NCBI RefSeq assembly: GCF_004379255.2
Contig: NC_056049.1
Location: 5,208,001 to 5,272,000 of the forward strand
Length of the DNA stretch: 64,000 nt
Origin: Salvia splendens
Lineage: Eukaryota; Streptophyta; Magnoliopsida; Lamiales; Lamiaceae
Reading direction: 5' to 3'
The position numbers and the translations under genes were made by a program. Shown piece by piece: positions 35,438-46,696 of the stretch. Under the pieces are notes generated by a model. That model worked only from the letters and a program-made list of their open reading frames with translations, did no database searches and was not told the DNA's origin. Numbering within the stretch: the first letter of the stretch is position 1; every line of letters starts with the position of its first letter.

Positions 35438-36193
35438 CTACTGTCCATGGTTGCTAAAGTTGAGCCATCTATTCACAAAATCCTCGTGAAGCCGAGTTCG
35501 GCCATTCCGGGCAGCTGAAGAATAAGCAGGTCGACGAGATGCTCTAATCGACCTACCGCCTCTTCCCTGAGCCCGGGAAGCTCTAGCACCTCGGCGGCGA
35601 AGAGCCTCTTCACGAATCATTTGCCGATCTTGCTCACTCATAGTCACCGCTCCTCTGCGAACTTCAGTCCGTCCTCGTCTTGACGTCTCCGGTTGTTCCT
35701 GAGTTCGTTGCTGACTTGGAGTAGGGTTTTGAGCAAGTGAATCAGAGGTTTGAGCTGGAGTGCGACCATCTGTTGGCGGGAAATGCCTAAGGAATCTCTC
35801 GATTGAGGGACGCCGGGAAAGAATGATGTCGTACCGAGAAGCCCAGCGCCGCAATGATTTCACGACTTCTTGGCAAGCCGAGCTCTCCAGCGCATTGTTC
35901 CTCCGGAGTACATGATATTCCTCCCACAGTTCGTCAACTCGTTCCTGAACTTCAGAGATGGTCATTCCCCCGCGCCTGCAGATGAAATCCTCATACGCAG
36001 TCCTCTCAGCGACGGCAGTATTCAGCTCGGCCTCCAGATCTTTCTTTTCGGACTCTAAGTCCTTATTGTCGGCCTCCAGCTTCACTAAACAAGCCAAGAG
36101 TTCGTCATTCTTCATCTGGTCAGCTATGGCTTTTTTCTCAGCTTCGTCTAAAGCGGAAGAGTACAGCCGCTTCCAGTGAAGTACCTCCAGCTC
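35438..36193 (-). CDS. Antisense coiled-coil ORF or final exon of the antisense gene
   Basis: Open on the minus strand from ELEVLHWKRL at 36193 (just after a TTAAG acceptor) to the stop at 35438; the first ATG is at 36115. The N-terminal third is a charged coiled coil (LEADNKDLESEKKDLEAEL). Then come DELWEEYHVLRR, a Pro/Gln/Thr-rich linker and a basic Arg-rich tail (REEALRRRGARAS). A GT donor at 36424, inside the last codons of the preceding antisense exon, would splice to 36193 in frame. It may therefore be exon 4 of the same protein rather than a separate gene. No function is known. Confidence 0.55.
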   Translation of the reverse strand, partial: ELEVLHWKRLYSSALDEAEKKAIADQMKNDELLACLVKLEADNKDLESEKKDLEAELNTAVAERTAYEDFICRRGGMTISEVQERVDELWEEYHVLRRNNALESSACQEVVKSLRRWASRYDIILSRRPSIERFLRHFPPTDGRTPAQTSDSLAQNPTPSQQRTQEQPETSRRGRTEVRRGAVTMSEQDRQMIREEALRRRGARASRAQGRGGRSIRASRRPAYSSAARNGRTRLHEDFVNRWLNFSNHGQ

Positions 36194-36418
36194 CTTAAGA
36201 GTTAAGAATACAAAGCAGCTATGTCAGTTCGGCATTTCAGTTTACTGAGCAGGTAGTAAACCACAACAGGAGTAAAAGAGAGTACGAAAAGCTATACGAA
36301 GACACAAGTGTAGAAAGAAGAATTTTTTCATTCATAAGAAAAAAAAATTTTACACAAGGAGGGCTTCAAGGCCATTTTACAACAAGGAAGAAACTAAACT
36401 AAGAGAAGGGAGACGAAA

Positions 36419-38292
36419 TCATACTCCGCCAGCTTCGTCTCCGGCTCCTCGGTGAGGTTCAGCTTCCTTCTCCTTGTCTGCCTCAGCTTCAGCCTCGGCC
36501 TCCCTGCTCCCCCCAGCCTGCTCGGTGCCCCCATCACCGATCTGCAGCACCTCTTGCTCGGCCTGCCCGTCTCCGGTCTGCTGATCAAGCTGCTCGGTCT
36601 CACCCTCTCCGTGGAAAATTGGAGCGGGTGAAACTGGCCCTAAGGAGGCAAAGATAGCCTCCATATTCTCGTCCCGGTCAGCTCGGCAACTACGAACTCG
36701 GTCAGCAGAAAGCAGGACCGAGGACGAAGCAAGCTCCTCAAGGAGCGGCAGACTCTGGAGACGAGCTGCTATCTCTCGGCCGTACAGCGGCAGGACGACT
36801 GCGGGCCCCTGCTCGGCATTATCGGTCATCAGTTTCAGCAGATCACCGACAAAGGCCGAAAATTGATTGCTCAGAAAGAGTTTCTCCGCGAAAGCACGGA
36901 GAACCTCCCCTTGGGCAACCACGGCGGCAGCATCCCTCCGTTTCGTCTGCTCTCGCTGGATGATGAGCTGGTTTTTGGCAAACTGGGCTTCATCCTGGGC
37001 CGAGATCCTAGCAGCTCTGGCCTTCTCAAAGTCTGCCTTAGCCTGTTCGGCCTGGTGACGAGCAGCCGCCAACTTCCTCTGCATCTCAGCATAGTCGCTG
37101 GACGCTTTAGAGAGTTCGACTGCGACGAGCTTGCTGAGCATGCTATTCCTCTGAAAATGGAAAAAGGAAAGAGTCAACAGAGGGGCCACCAAAAAAAAAA
37201 AAACATAGGAAAGAAGCAAAGCCAAAGAATCAAGAAGAGAAGTTACCTCGGCAAAGTCCGTTGGCCATGCAAAAGGCTCACAGACATGCTCCGAAGGGGG
37301 CGCCAAGACGATGTCTCTCTCCGGCGCTCTTGGGGGCTTCTGGGTCTTCCCCTTCCCCTTTGCCGAAGTGGACTCCGGCTTTTTTGGATCCGAAGAAGAG
37401 GTCTTCTGCCTCTTCGGATTCTTCTCGGCATCAGGCGCCGAGCTGGTAGCCTTCTGTTTCTCCGGCTCCTTAAGCTCGGAGGATTTGCGGCTAATCTTAT
37501 TTAGCAAGTTCACTGCCAAAAAGCAAGAAAGCAAGGTTAGTTTTCGCCACAAAAGCAGTAAGGCACAAAAAAGAAGTCATCACCCTCAGTCTCTTCGTCC
37601 GAAGACGAGGAGTCGAACACGAAGTCGCCCTTGACGAGCTCAGACTCCAGGTACTGCTTCCTAATCATAGGAATCTTATTGAGCTCGCCCTCGAGCTCGT
37701 CCAACGGTTCTAACCGAGGATGAGGAATCACGGACTTCGGCCCTCTCCAGGGAAAGCCCGAAGCCGAAGTCCTATTATAAAAAAAGAAACGATTTTGCCA
37801 TTTCGGCCATTTGGTTTTGCAGAAGGCCCTAAAAGGCTGTAAAGGGATCAAGTAAAACCAAGATCCTTTTCTCTTAAACTGGAAAAAATTAAGGATTGCC
37901 CTCAGAGACAGATCCTTATCTAGCCTACGCAGTTCGGTAGCAAAGGCCGATAAGTGCCTCCAAGAGTTCGGAGTCACCTGACCTAAAGGGAGTTGAAAAA
38001 AATCAAGCAGCTCTACAAAGGCAGGGGGAAGAGGGAAACGAAGCCCGCATTCCAAGCCGGCTTCATAAACGGTGGCGTAACCCTCCGGCGGCGAGTCAGC
38101 CCTATGAAGGTCGTCGGGAATCGCAACCTTCCCCCCAGGAAAAAAATATTTTTCGTGTAGGGATATCACAGTATCCTTACTCAAGATGCTGTGAAAATAC
38201 TCTACGGTCTTCTCCCCGGATTCTTTCCGGCTAGAAGACCCCTTACCCCCTTTCCTACCGCTACCTGACTCAGAAGAAGAAGAAGAAGACAT
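36419..38292 (-). CDS. Antisense additional ORF of gypsy element (putative gypsy-type transposon protein)
   Basis: Predicted exons on the minus strand: 38292-37584, 37512-37247 and 37150-36419. Borders are GT-AG and phases match, giving 568 aa. Exon 1 starts with a Ser-rich run and contains the conserved block of the plant 'putative gypsy type transposon' family: ISLHEKYFFPGGKVAIP, YEAGLECGLRFPLPPAF, FFQLPLGQVTPNSWRHL, KWPKWQNRFFFYN. Exon 2 is Lys/Ser/Pro-rich. Exon 3 has a long coiled coil (AAARHQAEQAKADFEKAR) and an acidic tail. It is transcribed against gag and lies just inside the 3' LTR, where Tat-lineage elements often have an extra ORF of unknown role. The intact frame and clean splice sites fit a recently mobile copy. 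Confidence 0.75.
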
Positions 38293-38613
38293 GGTTCTTA
38301 CTCTTTGAAAGTCTGAAGAAATTCTGAAGAAATTCTTGAAAGCGGAAGGAAATTTTTACGCAAAAGAGAGAGAATGCAGAAGAAGCAATAGCAAAAGTGT
38401 TCAAATGATGAAGAAAGGACGTATTTATCAAATTCGGAGAAGATTTCAAAATCATCGCACCGTTTCGAATCCCACCTTTTCAGGATTCAACGGCCGGATT
38501 TTACTGTCGCATTTAATGCAGTCACGCGCAAGGCACGTCCCCTGACGTCAGCCTCCCCCGTACCTTTATCCAGAATGCCGAAGTGACTCGCTTCGCCGAA
38601 GTGATTCACTTCG

Positions 38614-38629
38614 CTTTTCGGGGGGGTAG
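38614..38629 (+). promoter_or_regulatory. Polypurine tract of the gypsy element
   Basis: The G run GGGGGGGTAG lies directly before the 3' LTR start, where the plus-strand primer is made. Confidence 0.6.
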
Positions 38630-39263
38630 TGATGGGGTACGTACTAAACAAGCCCAATAGCAGTAACGGCCCATCAGCCCAAAGCCCAAGGAAGAGTATC
38701 AGTTCGGCATTACCAAAGAGTTCGGCCCCAGCCTACAGCTCGGTAAAAGCCGACCAATCAAGCTCTACTCTCAGATCGGCAAAAGCTGCTCGGCAATAGT
38801 TCAGCAGTTCGGTCTCAGTATTCGACCGAACTGGGAGATAGTGGACTCATGCAGAACCTCCACGACCTCCACTACACGATCTATTTAGTGGTGTCAACTC
38901 ATGCAGGATCTCATGCAGGATAGCGGACCAAACAAAGAGATAGTGGACCCATGCAGGATCTCATGACCTCCACGACATCCACGACCTAGTTAGTGGTGAT
39001 GCAAGCCACGATCTTAGTTCAATGTATAAATAGAACTTAGATCAGATAGACTAGAAAAAGGAGAAAAGAGCTCTCTAGACATCAAATATCATATAGCAAG
39101 TCTGTATTTGTAAGCTGTAAACCAGATCAAGCAATACAATCTTGCCCTCCTTTCTTCCCGTGGACGTAGATTTACCTCAGTAAATCGAACCACGTAATTC
39201 CTTGTGTCGTGATCTATATTTTTTACCTGCATTTATTACCATCAAAAATTCGTCCAACCATCA
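38630..39263 (+). repeat. 3' LTR of the young gypsy element
   Basis: Identical to the 5' LTR over all 634 bases when read side by side. Followed by the target duplication CCTTT. Confidence 0.95.
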
Positions 39264-39268
39264 CCTTT

Positions 39269-39649
39269 CTTTATTATCTGCTTTAACTTTGTGGGCTACG
39301 CCAAATTCCAAAGATGAAACAAAGTTAAGAAAGAGTAAATATTTGTTTCCTCTTTGTGGTTCGATTGAATAGAACCCCTCTCACTTTTAATGAGCAATCC
39401 CAGCTCAAATCCCAAACTGTAAATGTGGATTTGGTGTTGCCACAAATTAAATAAAGAGAAAGTTCAGTCCGTAGCAGCAATTTGCGGAAGCTCACAGGAA
39501 ACGTGGAGGAAAGAGAGAAAGAGAAAACGAAGAAATGAAGAAGATAGAAAGAATAAATAGAGTAATAGACTATAGTTTAAAATAAAAAAATATCCAAAAA
39601 GTAAAAAAAAACCTCTAACAATATTACATCTGATATTTTTAAAGTTTTA
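39269..39649. other. Intergenic, no gene seen
   Basis: Mixed sequence with a purine-rich patch (39490-39560). No ORF of interest. Confidence 0.5.
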
Positions 39650-39889
39650 GACCATCTCCAACCATACTCCAAAAATAAGTTTTTGTGTAAAAATCTTCTC
39701 CAACCATACACTAAATTCAAACACATTTTTGGTGTTTTTTTGTAAAACAACATCAAATATGGTGTTACTGCAAAAAAAATTATGAGACAAAAACTCAAAA
39801 ATGGTGTAAATGGTTGGAGTAAAACTACCTTTTGGTGTGACTATACTAAAAAATGAGTTTGAGTTTGGTGTAAATAATTGGAGATGGTC
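39650..39889. mobile_element. Tourist-like (PIF/Harbinger) MITE, 240 bp
   Basis: The ends are GACCATCTCCAACCATAC and a diverged complement ending TTGGAGATGGTC. The flanking TTA trinucleotides (39647-39649 and 39890-39892) fit the 3-bp target duplication of this group. The interior repeats the CTCCAACCATACAC motif. Confidence 0.8.
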
Positions 39890-40319
39890 TTAATACTACC
39901 ATATTTCATACCAATCCAAAGTTGAAGGACAAAAAAAGTATAGTATTAGATTAATTAAAGCCTAGAAATGCAATTCGAAAAATTAAACATAATCATGGGC
40001 ACTAAAATTTTCGTAAATTCTTTAAATTTCTATTTGGCATGTATGATTTGAGAAAATTATTCCTTAAAAAAAAGAAAAAAGAAATAAGATAGATTCTAGT
40101 AAGCTATCATCATCGGATAAATAAAGCAGTAGCATATTTGATCAACCCCAACCTTTGAACATCATCCACACGTACCTAAACCTTTAATTATCGATTGATT
40201 GGAAATTTGCAACAGCTATAGTCTCGCGCGTGTGCCTTAAATTTGGAGTATAATTCAAAATTTCAATTAGTTTAGTATTTTTTTAGAAAAATGGTATCAA
40301 TTGTAGTACTTATTTGATA

Positions 40320-40526
40320 TTTCCTCCGTTCCACTGAATATGACTCATTTTCTTTTTTAATTTATCTTAAGCAAGATGACTCATTATTAAAAAATAGAAA
40401 CACATTTATCTTTACTTTATTCATTTTCTCTCATTTTACTCTCTGCATTTAACACACAAAATAAAATTGAATAAAATCTCATCTCATTCAAGGAATGGGT
40501 CATCTCCCTTGGAACAGAGGGATTAC
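40320..40526. mobile_element. Stowaway-like MITE, diverged
   Basis: The ends are TTTCCTCCGTTCCACTGAATATGA and CCCTTGGAACAGAGGGATTA, with internal complementarity (GACTCATTTTC and GGGTCATCTCCC). It is older than the other MITEs judging by mismatches. Confidence 0.7.
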
Positions 40527-41426
40527 AAAACTTTGTTTGATTTATGATGAATCAAAAAAAAATATATGATCAGATGATTAATTGTGTGATTGATGTTTTT
40601 AATATAGTTATAATAGTAAAAAAAAAGTAATTTGGAGAATACGAGATTTTAATCGTAGTTTTAAAAGTAAAAGATGTCAAAATTCAAATGATAAATGGGA
40701 TGTGTCATAAAAACCTCACGAAAATAGGGGAAAAAATATAGCAAGATTCTTCACGAAAAATTGTGAAAAAAGAGGTGCAAATATATATGAGAATAATATG
40801 TGAAAGAAAGCTAAATAAAGCCATCTTTCTATTATTTGTTACACGATCAAAAGATCCTTCTATCAATTCACTCAGACGAATATAATTATTTTTATTGTGA
40901 CCACAAAATAATGAATGATTTTCTTAATTAGCGAATTCACTCCTTCTGAAATAGGCATTACAATTTCCTTTCTTGGTAAAAAAAAGGTCCGAATTTTTTT
41001 TAATAAAAAAGGCGAAATAATTTAAATTTTGCAATCGTATCTATAGACTGTAGTCTTAATTAAAGTCTATTCCAAATCAATAAATTTTATAGAGAACCTG
41101 AAATATTTAATTCGGATAATGTTAATTAATTACATAACCCCACACAACACTGCCGCTTGCCCGCTACCCTAACGAAAACAGTCCAATATTTAAGTAGCAA
41201 AATCCAACCGTCCACGTCATCCTCTTTCAATCTCCTCCACTTGCTCACTAATTCACTATACAAACTTCACCTATAAATCAAATCCAAATTTTCCCACACC
41301 ATAATCCATTCAAACAAGTTTCATCACTCAAACATTCACTCTAACACCAAAATTAAGTGTAGAAAGTAACAAAACTTCTCCCTTTATTCCATATTCCACA
41401 AGCCATTGTTGTGTTGCTTGTTCATC
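40527..41426 (+). promoter_or_regulatory. Upstream region of raffinose synthase
   Basis: AT-rich with no ORF. A TATA-like CCTATAAATC lies at about 41270, further up than the box nearest the gene. I cannot assign stress-response elements with confidence. Confidence 0.4.
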
Positions 41427-41434
41427 TATATAAA
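41427..41434 (+). promoter_or_regulatory. TATA box of raffinose synthase (candidate)
   Basis: TATATAAA about 80 bases before the ATG, followed by a pyrimidine-rich leader (TTCCCTTCCCTTC). This is a normal plant core-promoter layout. Confidence 0.6.
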
Positions 41435-41514
41435 CCTTCACTCTTCCCTTCCCTTCATCACCAAACTCACAACACTCTCCCTTCTCTCATCATCATCTCT
41501 CAAAATCTTGAGAA

Positions 41515-44148
41515 ATGGCTCCGAGTTTGAGCAAGGGAGGCTCCAACGCCGCCGTGGTGGTGGACGGATTCACCACCTCCATGATCACCCTCGACGAATC
41601 CAACTTCGTCGTGAATGATCATGTCATCCTCTCCGACGTCCCTCTCAACATCACGGCGGCTCCCTCGCCCTACGCTGTCGGGGAGAAGGCTGCCGCCTCT
41701 GCCACCTCCCCCGGCTGCTTCGTGGGGTTCGACGCCGTGGAGGCTAAGAGCCACCACGTCGTCCCTATAGGGAAGCTCAAGAACATCACATTCATGTCCA
41801 TTTTCCGCTTCAAGGTGTGGTGGACCACCCACTGGATCGGGTCCAACGGGTCGGATCTCGAGCGCGAGACCCAGATTGTCGTCCTCGACAAATCCGAGGG
41901 CCCGGGATTCAATGACAGGCCCTATGTCGTCCTACTTCCCCTTATCGAGGGCCAATTCCGAGCCTCCCTCCAGCCCGGGATTGACGACTTCATCGACTTA
42001 TGCGTCGAGAGCGGCTCGACCAAGGTGAACGGGTCGTCCTTCCAGGCGTCCCTCTACATGCACGCCGGGGACGACCCGTTCACGCTGGTGAAGGATGCCA
42101 TCAAGGTGGCGCGCCACCACCTCGGGACGTTCCGTCTCCTCGAGGAGAAGACGCCGCCCGGGATCGTCGACAAGTTCGGGTGGTGCACGTGGGACGCCTT
42201 CTACCTCACGGTCCAGCCCCAAGGAGTGATGGAGGGGGTGAAAGGCCTTGTCGACGGAGGCTGCCCGCCCGGCCTAGTGCTCATCGACGACGGCTGGCAG
42301 TCGATCTGCCACGACGAGGACGACCTTACCACGGAGGGAATGAACCGGACCTCCGCCGGAGAGCAGATGCCCTGCAGGCTGATTAAGTTCGAGGAGAACT
42401 ACAAGTTCAGGGACTATAAAAGCCCGAACAAGACCGGGCCCGGCCCGAACACCGGGATGAAGGCCTTCATCCGGGATATGAAGGATACCTACACGAGCGT
42501 AGACTACGTGTACGTGTGGCACGCTCTGTGTGGGTACTGGGGCGGGATTAGGCCCGATGTCCCGGGCCTTCCCGAAGCTAAGGTGATTGAGCCTTTGCTT
42601 ACTCCCGGGCTCAAGACAACTATGGAAGATCTTGCTGTTGACAAGATTGTTAACAATGGTGTTGGGCTTGTCCCACCTAAGCTGGCTGAGAAGATGTATG
42701 AAGGAATGCATTCCCATCTTGAATCTGTTGGGATTGATGGAATCAAAGTTGATGTCATCCATGTAAGTAATAGTACTACTTTTATTTCAATTTATGTTAT
42801 GGTATATTTTGCTAGAAATCTTATGTTTCCAATACATAAATGTAGTTGCTGGAAATGTTGTGTGAGGACTATGGTGGTCGGGTGGATCTAGCAAAGGATT
42901 ACTACAAGGCCCTGACCAAGTCGGTTCAGAACCATTTCAAAGGAAACGGAGTCATTGCTAGCATGGAGCACTGCAACGACTTCATGTTCCTCGGGACTGA
43001 GGCCATCAGTCTCGGTCGTGTTGGTATGTACCTAGCTAATATTCGTGTTTTGTTTCGAATTTCAATTTTGATTTCTTATTTTGGGAGTGTTTGGATATTA
43101 TAGGTGATGACTTTTGGTGTACCGACCCATCGGGTGATCCTAACGGCACGTTCTGGCTACAAGGGTGCCACATGGTGCACTGCGCCTACAATAGTTTGTG
43201 GATGGGTAACTTTATCCACCCCGACTGGGACATGTTCCAGTCGACCCACCCTTGCGCGCTGTTCCACGCTGCGTCGCGTGCCATCTCTGGTGGGCCCATC
43301 TATGTTAGTGACTCCGTCGGGAAGCACAACTTCGAGCTGCTCAAGAGCCTCGTGCTCCCTGACGGAACCATCCTCCGTTGCGACTACTACGCCCTGCCCT
43401 CTCGCGACCGCCTCTTCCTAGACCCCCTCCACGATGGCAAGACCATGTTGAAGATTTGGAACCTCAACAAGGTTCGAAATTAGAATCACATTTATTTTTT
43501 ATTTTCATTATTATTATTATTAAAGCAATTAAATGAAAAAAATAAACTCCATTCCCGCCCTAATTTGTGGCTCAAATTGAACAGTTCACCGGAGTGATCG
43601 GAGCATTCAACTGCCAGGGCGGCGGGTGGGATCGCAAGGAGCGGCGCAACCAGTGCTTCTCCGAGTGCTCCCGCCCGGTCTCCGCCACCACTGGCCCGAG
43701 CGACATCGAGTGGAAGCAAGGCGGTAACCCGATCGCCGTCGACGGCGTGGAGAAATTCGCGATGTACCTCTACGGCGAGAAGAAGCTCGTCCTCTCCAAG
43801 CCCTCCGACACCATCGCCGTCGAGCTCGATCCGTTCAACTTCGAGCTGATCACCGTCTCTCCTGTGAAGACCTTGGCTGGAACCTCCGTCCAGTTCGCGC
43901 CGATCGGGCTGGTGAACATGCTCAACACCGGCGGCGCGATCCAGTCGGTGGCGTACAACGATCGGGCGAAATCGGTGAAGATCGGAGTGAAGGGAACCGG
44001 AGAGATGAAGGTGTACGCGTCGCAGAGGCCGGCGGCGGTCAAAGTGAACGGCGCGAACGTGAGATTCGGGTACGCGGATTCCTTGGTGGCGGTGGAGGTG
44101 CCATGGGTGAATCCTACTGGAGTTTCGGTGATTGATTATGTGTTTTGA
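41515..44148 (+). CDS. Raffinose synthase (galactinol-sucrose galactosyltransferase)
   Basis: Four exons, 41515-42762, 42846-43023, 43104-43471 and 43585-44148, give 785 aa, close to the usual 780 or so. It moves galactose from galactinol to sucrose to make raffinose, normally in the cytosol, for storage, transport and stress tolerance. The GH36-type barrel shows KFGWCTWDAFY, LIDDGWQS, the nucleophile Asp in GIKVDVIH (about D413), MEHCNDF, the acid/base Asp in DDFWCTDPSGDP (about D483), and MGNFIHPDWDMFQS. The region after LIDDGWQS lacks the roughly 80-residue insertion of stachyose synthase, and EGMNRTSAGEQMPCRL is of the raffinose synthase type. The C-terminal beta domain (ELITVSPV, FAPIGLVNMLNTGGA) is complete. 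The start AAAATGGCT is in good context. Confidence 0.93.
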
Positions 44149-44478
44149 TTTTGATAGCTGATTTGGGGAAAATGGTGCCCTAATTGAGATGAAATTGGGG
44201 CTTTTTTTTATTTTTGTTGTTTTTGATTTTTCGATGATTATGAGCGATGTATTTCGTTTGAAGCAAGGAAATGTATTTCCGAGTAATGGAATATGAAATA
44301 AAATTTTCTGCATAAGTTTGATTGACTATAATTTAGCTTGACACTGTTGTTATTATCATTATTATTTGCATAACTACATATTTTCGGCGAATCCGGAATA
44401 TTCCCTTCTTTTTGTTCTTCATTTAGAATATTCGCAATAATATTTAAATATTACTATTGGAGTATTATTTTAACTTTA
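44149..44478. other. 3' flank of raffinose synthase
   Basis: Holds the 3' UTR (an AATAAA-like ATGAAATAAAAT near 44290) and AT-rich spacer up to the target site ACTTTA of the next element. Confidence 0.5.
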
Positions 44479-44910
44479 TGATGCACAATCTATAGATGAA
44501 TCGAGGGAATAGGATAAAGTATGATGCTTTTGGGAAATACAAAGATAATAACCACCACCCACTACATTAAACCGAGCTAAAGATGACACCACTTAGAAGA
44601 ATGTAAAAGTGATAAAGGTTAAGAACTCATCACTTTTGGAGAAAACCAAAAGTTAAAGAATTCAAGAGATTAGGCAATTGGAAGCCAAAATGATATTATT
44701 CATCAAACGTAGTCTGCCTCTTTCTCCACACCTTCTACAATATATAGTCATGAATTATAAATCATGACTCTTCACCTTTCATTTTCCATCATGTCTCTTC
44801 ACTTTCATGATACTTCATCTTCTATTGTTTATTAACTCAATTAAATAGACTTTGATAAATACTAATTAGGACTCCTCATTTCCCTTATTCTCTTCATCTT
44901 CCTGTGCATT
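44479..44910 (-). repeat. 3' LTR (left) of the older gypsy element
   Basis: Matches the right LTR (for example TGATGCACAATCTATAGATG and ATAGTCATGAATTATAAATC) with scattered substitutions. It lacks the MITE found in the right copy. Confidence 0.85.
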
Positions 44911-44978
44911 ATTCTCCTCTGGTTGAAATGGACTCGCCCTCGAGTCATTGCCCACGGGAATAAAAGGAGCCAAATCTG

Positions 44979-45593
44979 TCACGTTAAATATGGGGGATAC
45001 ACCATATTCCTCAGGTCGATCGATCTGGTAAGCATTGTTCTCCATTTTCTTGATAACTCGGAATGGTCCATCCGGCTTAACAACGTTGCATTGAATTTGT
45101 TCTCTGACTTGGAGATTGCTTCAGGACGCATTGGCAACAATTTAATCTTGTACCCATCTTTCACAAAGGAATATGTATTATGAAAACCATCATGTGAGAC
45201 TCTTCGATCATACTCCCATGGTCTTCCTAATAATAAGTGACAAGCATCCATCGGCATCACATCGCACCATATTTCATCTTTATAGGTTTTGCCAATTGAG
45301 AACGACACCAGACACTTCTTTAGTATTTTGATTCCTCCGCCATTCTCTAACCATTGAATCTGATATGGTCTGGGATGTGGTTCCATTTGTAATCCCAATT
45401 TAGTCACCATTTCCTCAGACACAACGTTGGTGCAACTCCCGTTGTCTATAATTACTGAGCATGCTTTCCCATGTGAGGTACAACGGGTGTGAAATAGCGA
45501 CTCTCTGAGTTACAACTCATCCTTAGTAGTATCAGAGTGCAAACTTCTCCTCATGATCAACATTTCACCCTCATCAGCGCACTCTTCAAACTC
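44979..45593 (-). pseudogene. Retroviral-type aspartic protease fragment of gypsy pol
   Basis: The minus strand reads on from the gag end (EEFEECADEGEMLIMRRSL) to a TAA, then into HTRCTSHGKACSVIIDNGSC, the retropepsin active-site region (D-N-G where D-S/G-G is usual). SEEMVTKLGL, QIQWLENGG, CDVMPMDACHLLLGRPW and VSHDGFHNTYSF follow, all typical of plant gypsy pol. The frame ends at 44979 shortly before the LTR, so RT and later domains are deleted. The TAA between gag and protease is a disabling mutation. Confidence 0.8.
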
Positions 45594-45614
45594 CTCATAC
45601 TTAGACATGCCCAC

Positions 45615-46100
45615 CGGTTCCGGTTCCGGCGGTTAACCGCCGAACCGGAACCGGCGGTTCCGGAACCGGAACCGGAACCGGCGCAATATTCCCGAACCGG
45701 AACCGTCGCAATTCGGTTCGCGGTCCGGTTCAGGTTCAAGATATTTCGAACCGGAACCGTCACCGAACCGGCGGTTCGGGACGGTTCGGAACCGGCGGTT
45801 AACCGTGGAACCGCCGGTTCCGGCGCTTAAATCGAGGCAGGGGGATGGGGGCCGGTGGTGATCTTCAAAACCGGTCGAAACCGCCGGTTTTTTCGGCGGT
45901 TAACCGGAAAAACCGGCGGTTAACCGCCGGTTTAGTGGCTTTCGAGGCGGCGCGGAGCACGAGGCGACAATGGAGCAGCTTTTGCAGACGGTTCGTTGAC
46001 CGAACCGGCGGTTTTATTTCGGAAACCGGCGGTTTTGGCCCGGAAACCGGCGGTTCCGCCGGTTCCGGCGGTTTTCCGCCAAAACCGCCGGTTTTGTGAA
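45615..46100. repeat. Left subterminal CCGGTT-type repeats of the hAT element
   Basis: Dozens of overlapping short motifs (CCGGTTCCGG, GGCGGTTAACCG, AAACCGGCGG) in both orientations. Subterminal repeats of this kind bind hAT transposase in known systems. Long Pro/Glu-type frames here come from the repeats only. Confidence 0.8.
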
Positions 46101-46448
46101 AATTCAAAATTTTTTTTTTTTTAAAATTTCAAATTCGAATTCTTCCATTTTCCCCCTCATTTTTTTCTATAAATACCCCCCTCTATCCTCATTTACATTC
46201 ACCCCACTCTTGTGTTAATAAGAGTTTCTCTCTTCAATCTCTCAATTCTCTCTCTTTGTCTCCAATTTCTCATTTGTGCTATTGTGCTTCCATTTAATTA
46301 CGCAATTGCTACTCTTATTACGCATTGTTATACACTTATACAGTTATACTTGTTCCCGTAGTTCTATAAGTTGTCTTTCTTTCTCAATTACTAAAACAAA
46401 AAAAAATATATTATTCCATATTTCTACATTTCTACATACCATTCCAAT

Positions 46449-46687
46449 ATGTCTTCATCCCGAGAAGGTCGTGTTGATAAGGGAAAGGGAAAGGCCAAGA
46501 GGCCATCTCGGAGATCCGTTATTGATGAAATTTCTCAAATGAACATGGATGAGTGGCAGGTTAATATTTATTATCTACTAATTTCATTAATTTTGAATTA
46601 CATTTCATTATTGTTCATAATTTTATTTTGTATTTACAATACAAATATTATTTTGTAGGCTCGAGAAGAGCAAGATGTGGCACCATA
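46449..46687 (+). pseudogene. Remnant first exons of hAT transposase
   Basis: ATG at 46449 opens a short basic N-terminus (SSREGRVDKGKGKAKRP, then SRRSVIDEISQMNMDEWQ) ending at a GT donor near 46558. A possible second exon (ATTTTGTAG acceptor, then AREEQDVAP and a TAA) ends near 46687. No BED finger or catalytic domain follows in frame; the rest was replaced by the palindromic core. I judge it non-functional. Confidence 0.5.
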
Positions 46688-46696
46688 AAGGTAAGC

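Larger units (their letters stand above)
32420..39263 (+). mobile_element. Young Ty3/gypsy LTR retrotransposon, pol-deleted (Tat-like)
   Basis: LTRs of 634 bp at 32420-33053 and 38630-39263 are identical by direct reading. They run TG...CA and are flanked by perfect CCTTT (32415-32419 and 39264-39268). A primer-binding site (TGGCGCCGTCTGTGGG) follows the 5' LTR and a G-rich purine tract precedes the 3' LTR. A sense gag is followed directly by the C-terminal tail of integrase; protease, RT, RNase H and the integrase core are absent. The 3' region holds tandem repeats and an intron-bearing antisense ORF of the gypsy-type transposon family (PF04195-like). Additional antisense ORFs downstream of pol are a known trait of Tat-lineage elements. 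The copy depends on other elements for movement. Confidence 0.93.

Noticed and set aside
41515..44148. Stachyose synthase
   Set aside because: The characteristic insertion of about 80 residues after the LIDDGWQS region is absent, and length and motifs fit raffinose synthase better.
45537..46107. ORFs with PEPEP and GGFG runs
   Set aside because: They come from the CCGGTT-type subterminal repeats of the hAT element, with equivalent frames on both strands.
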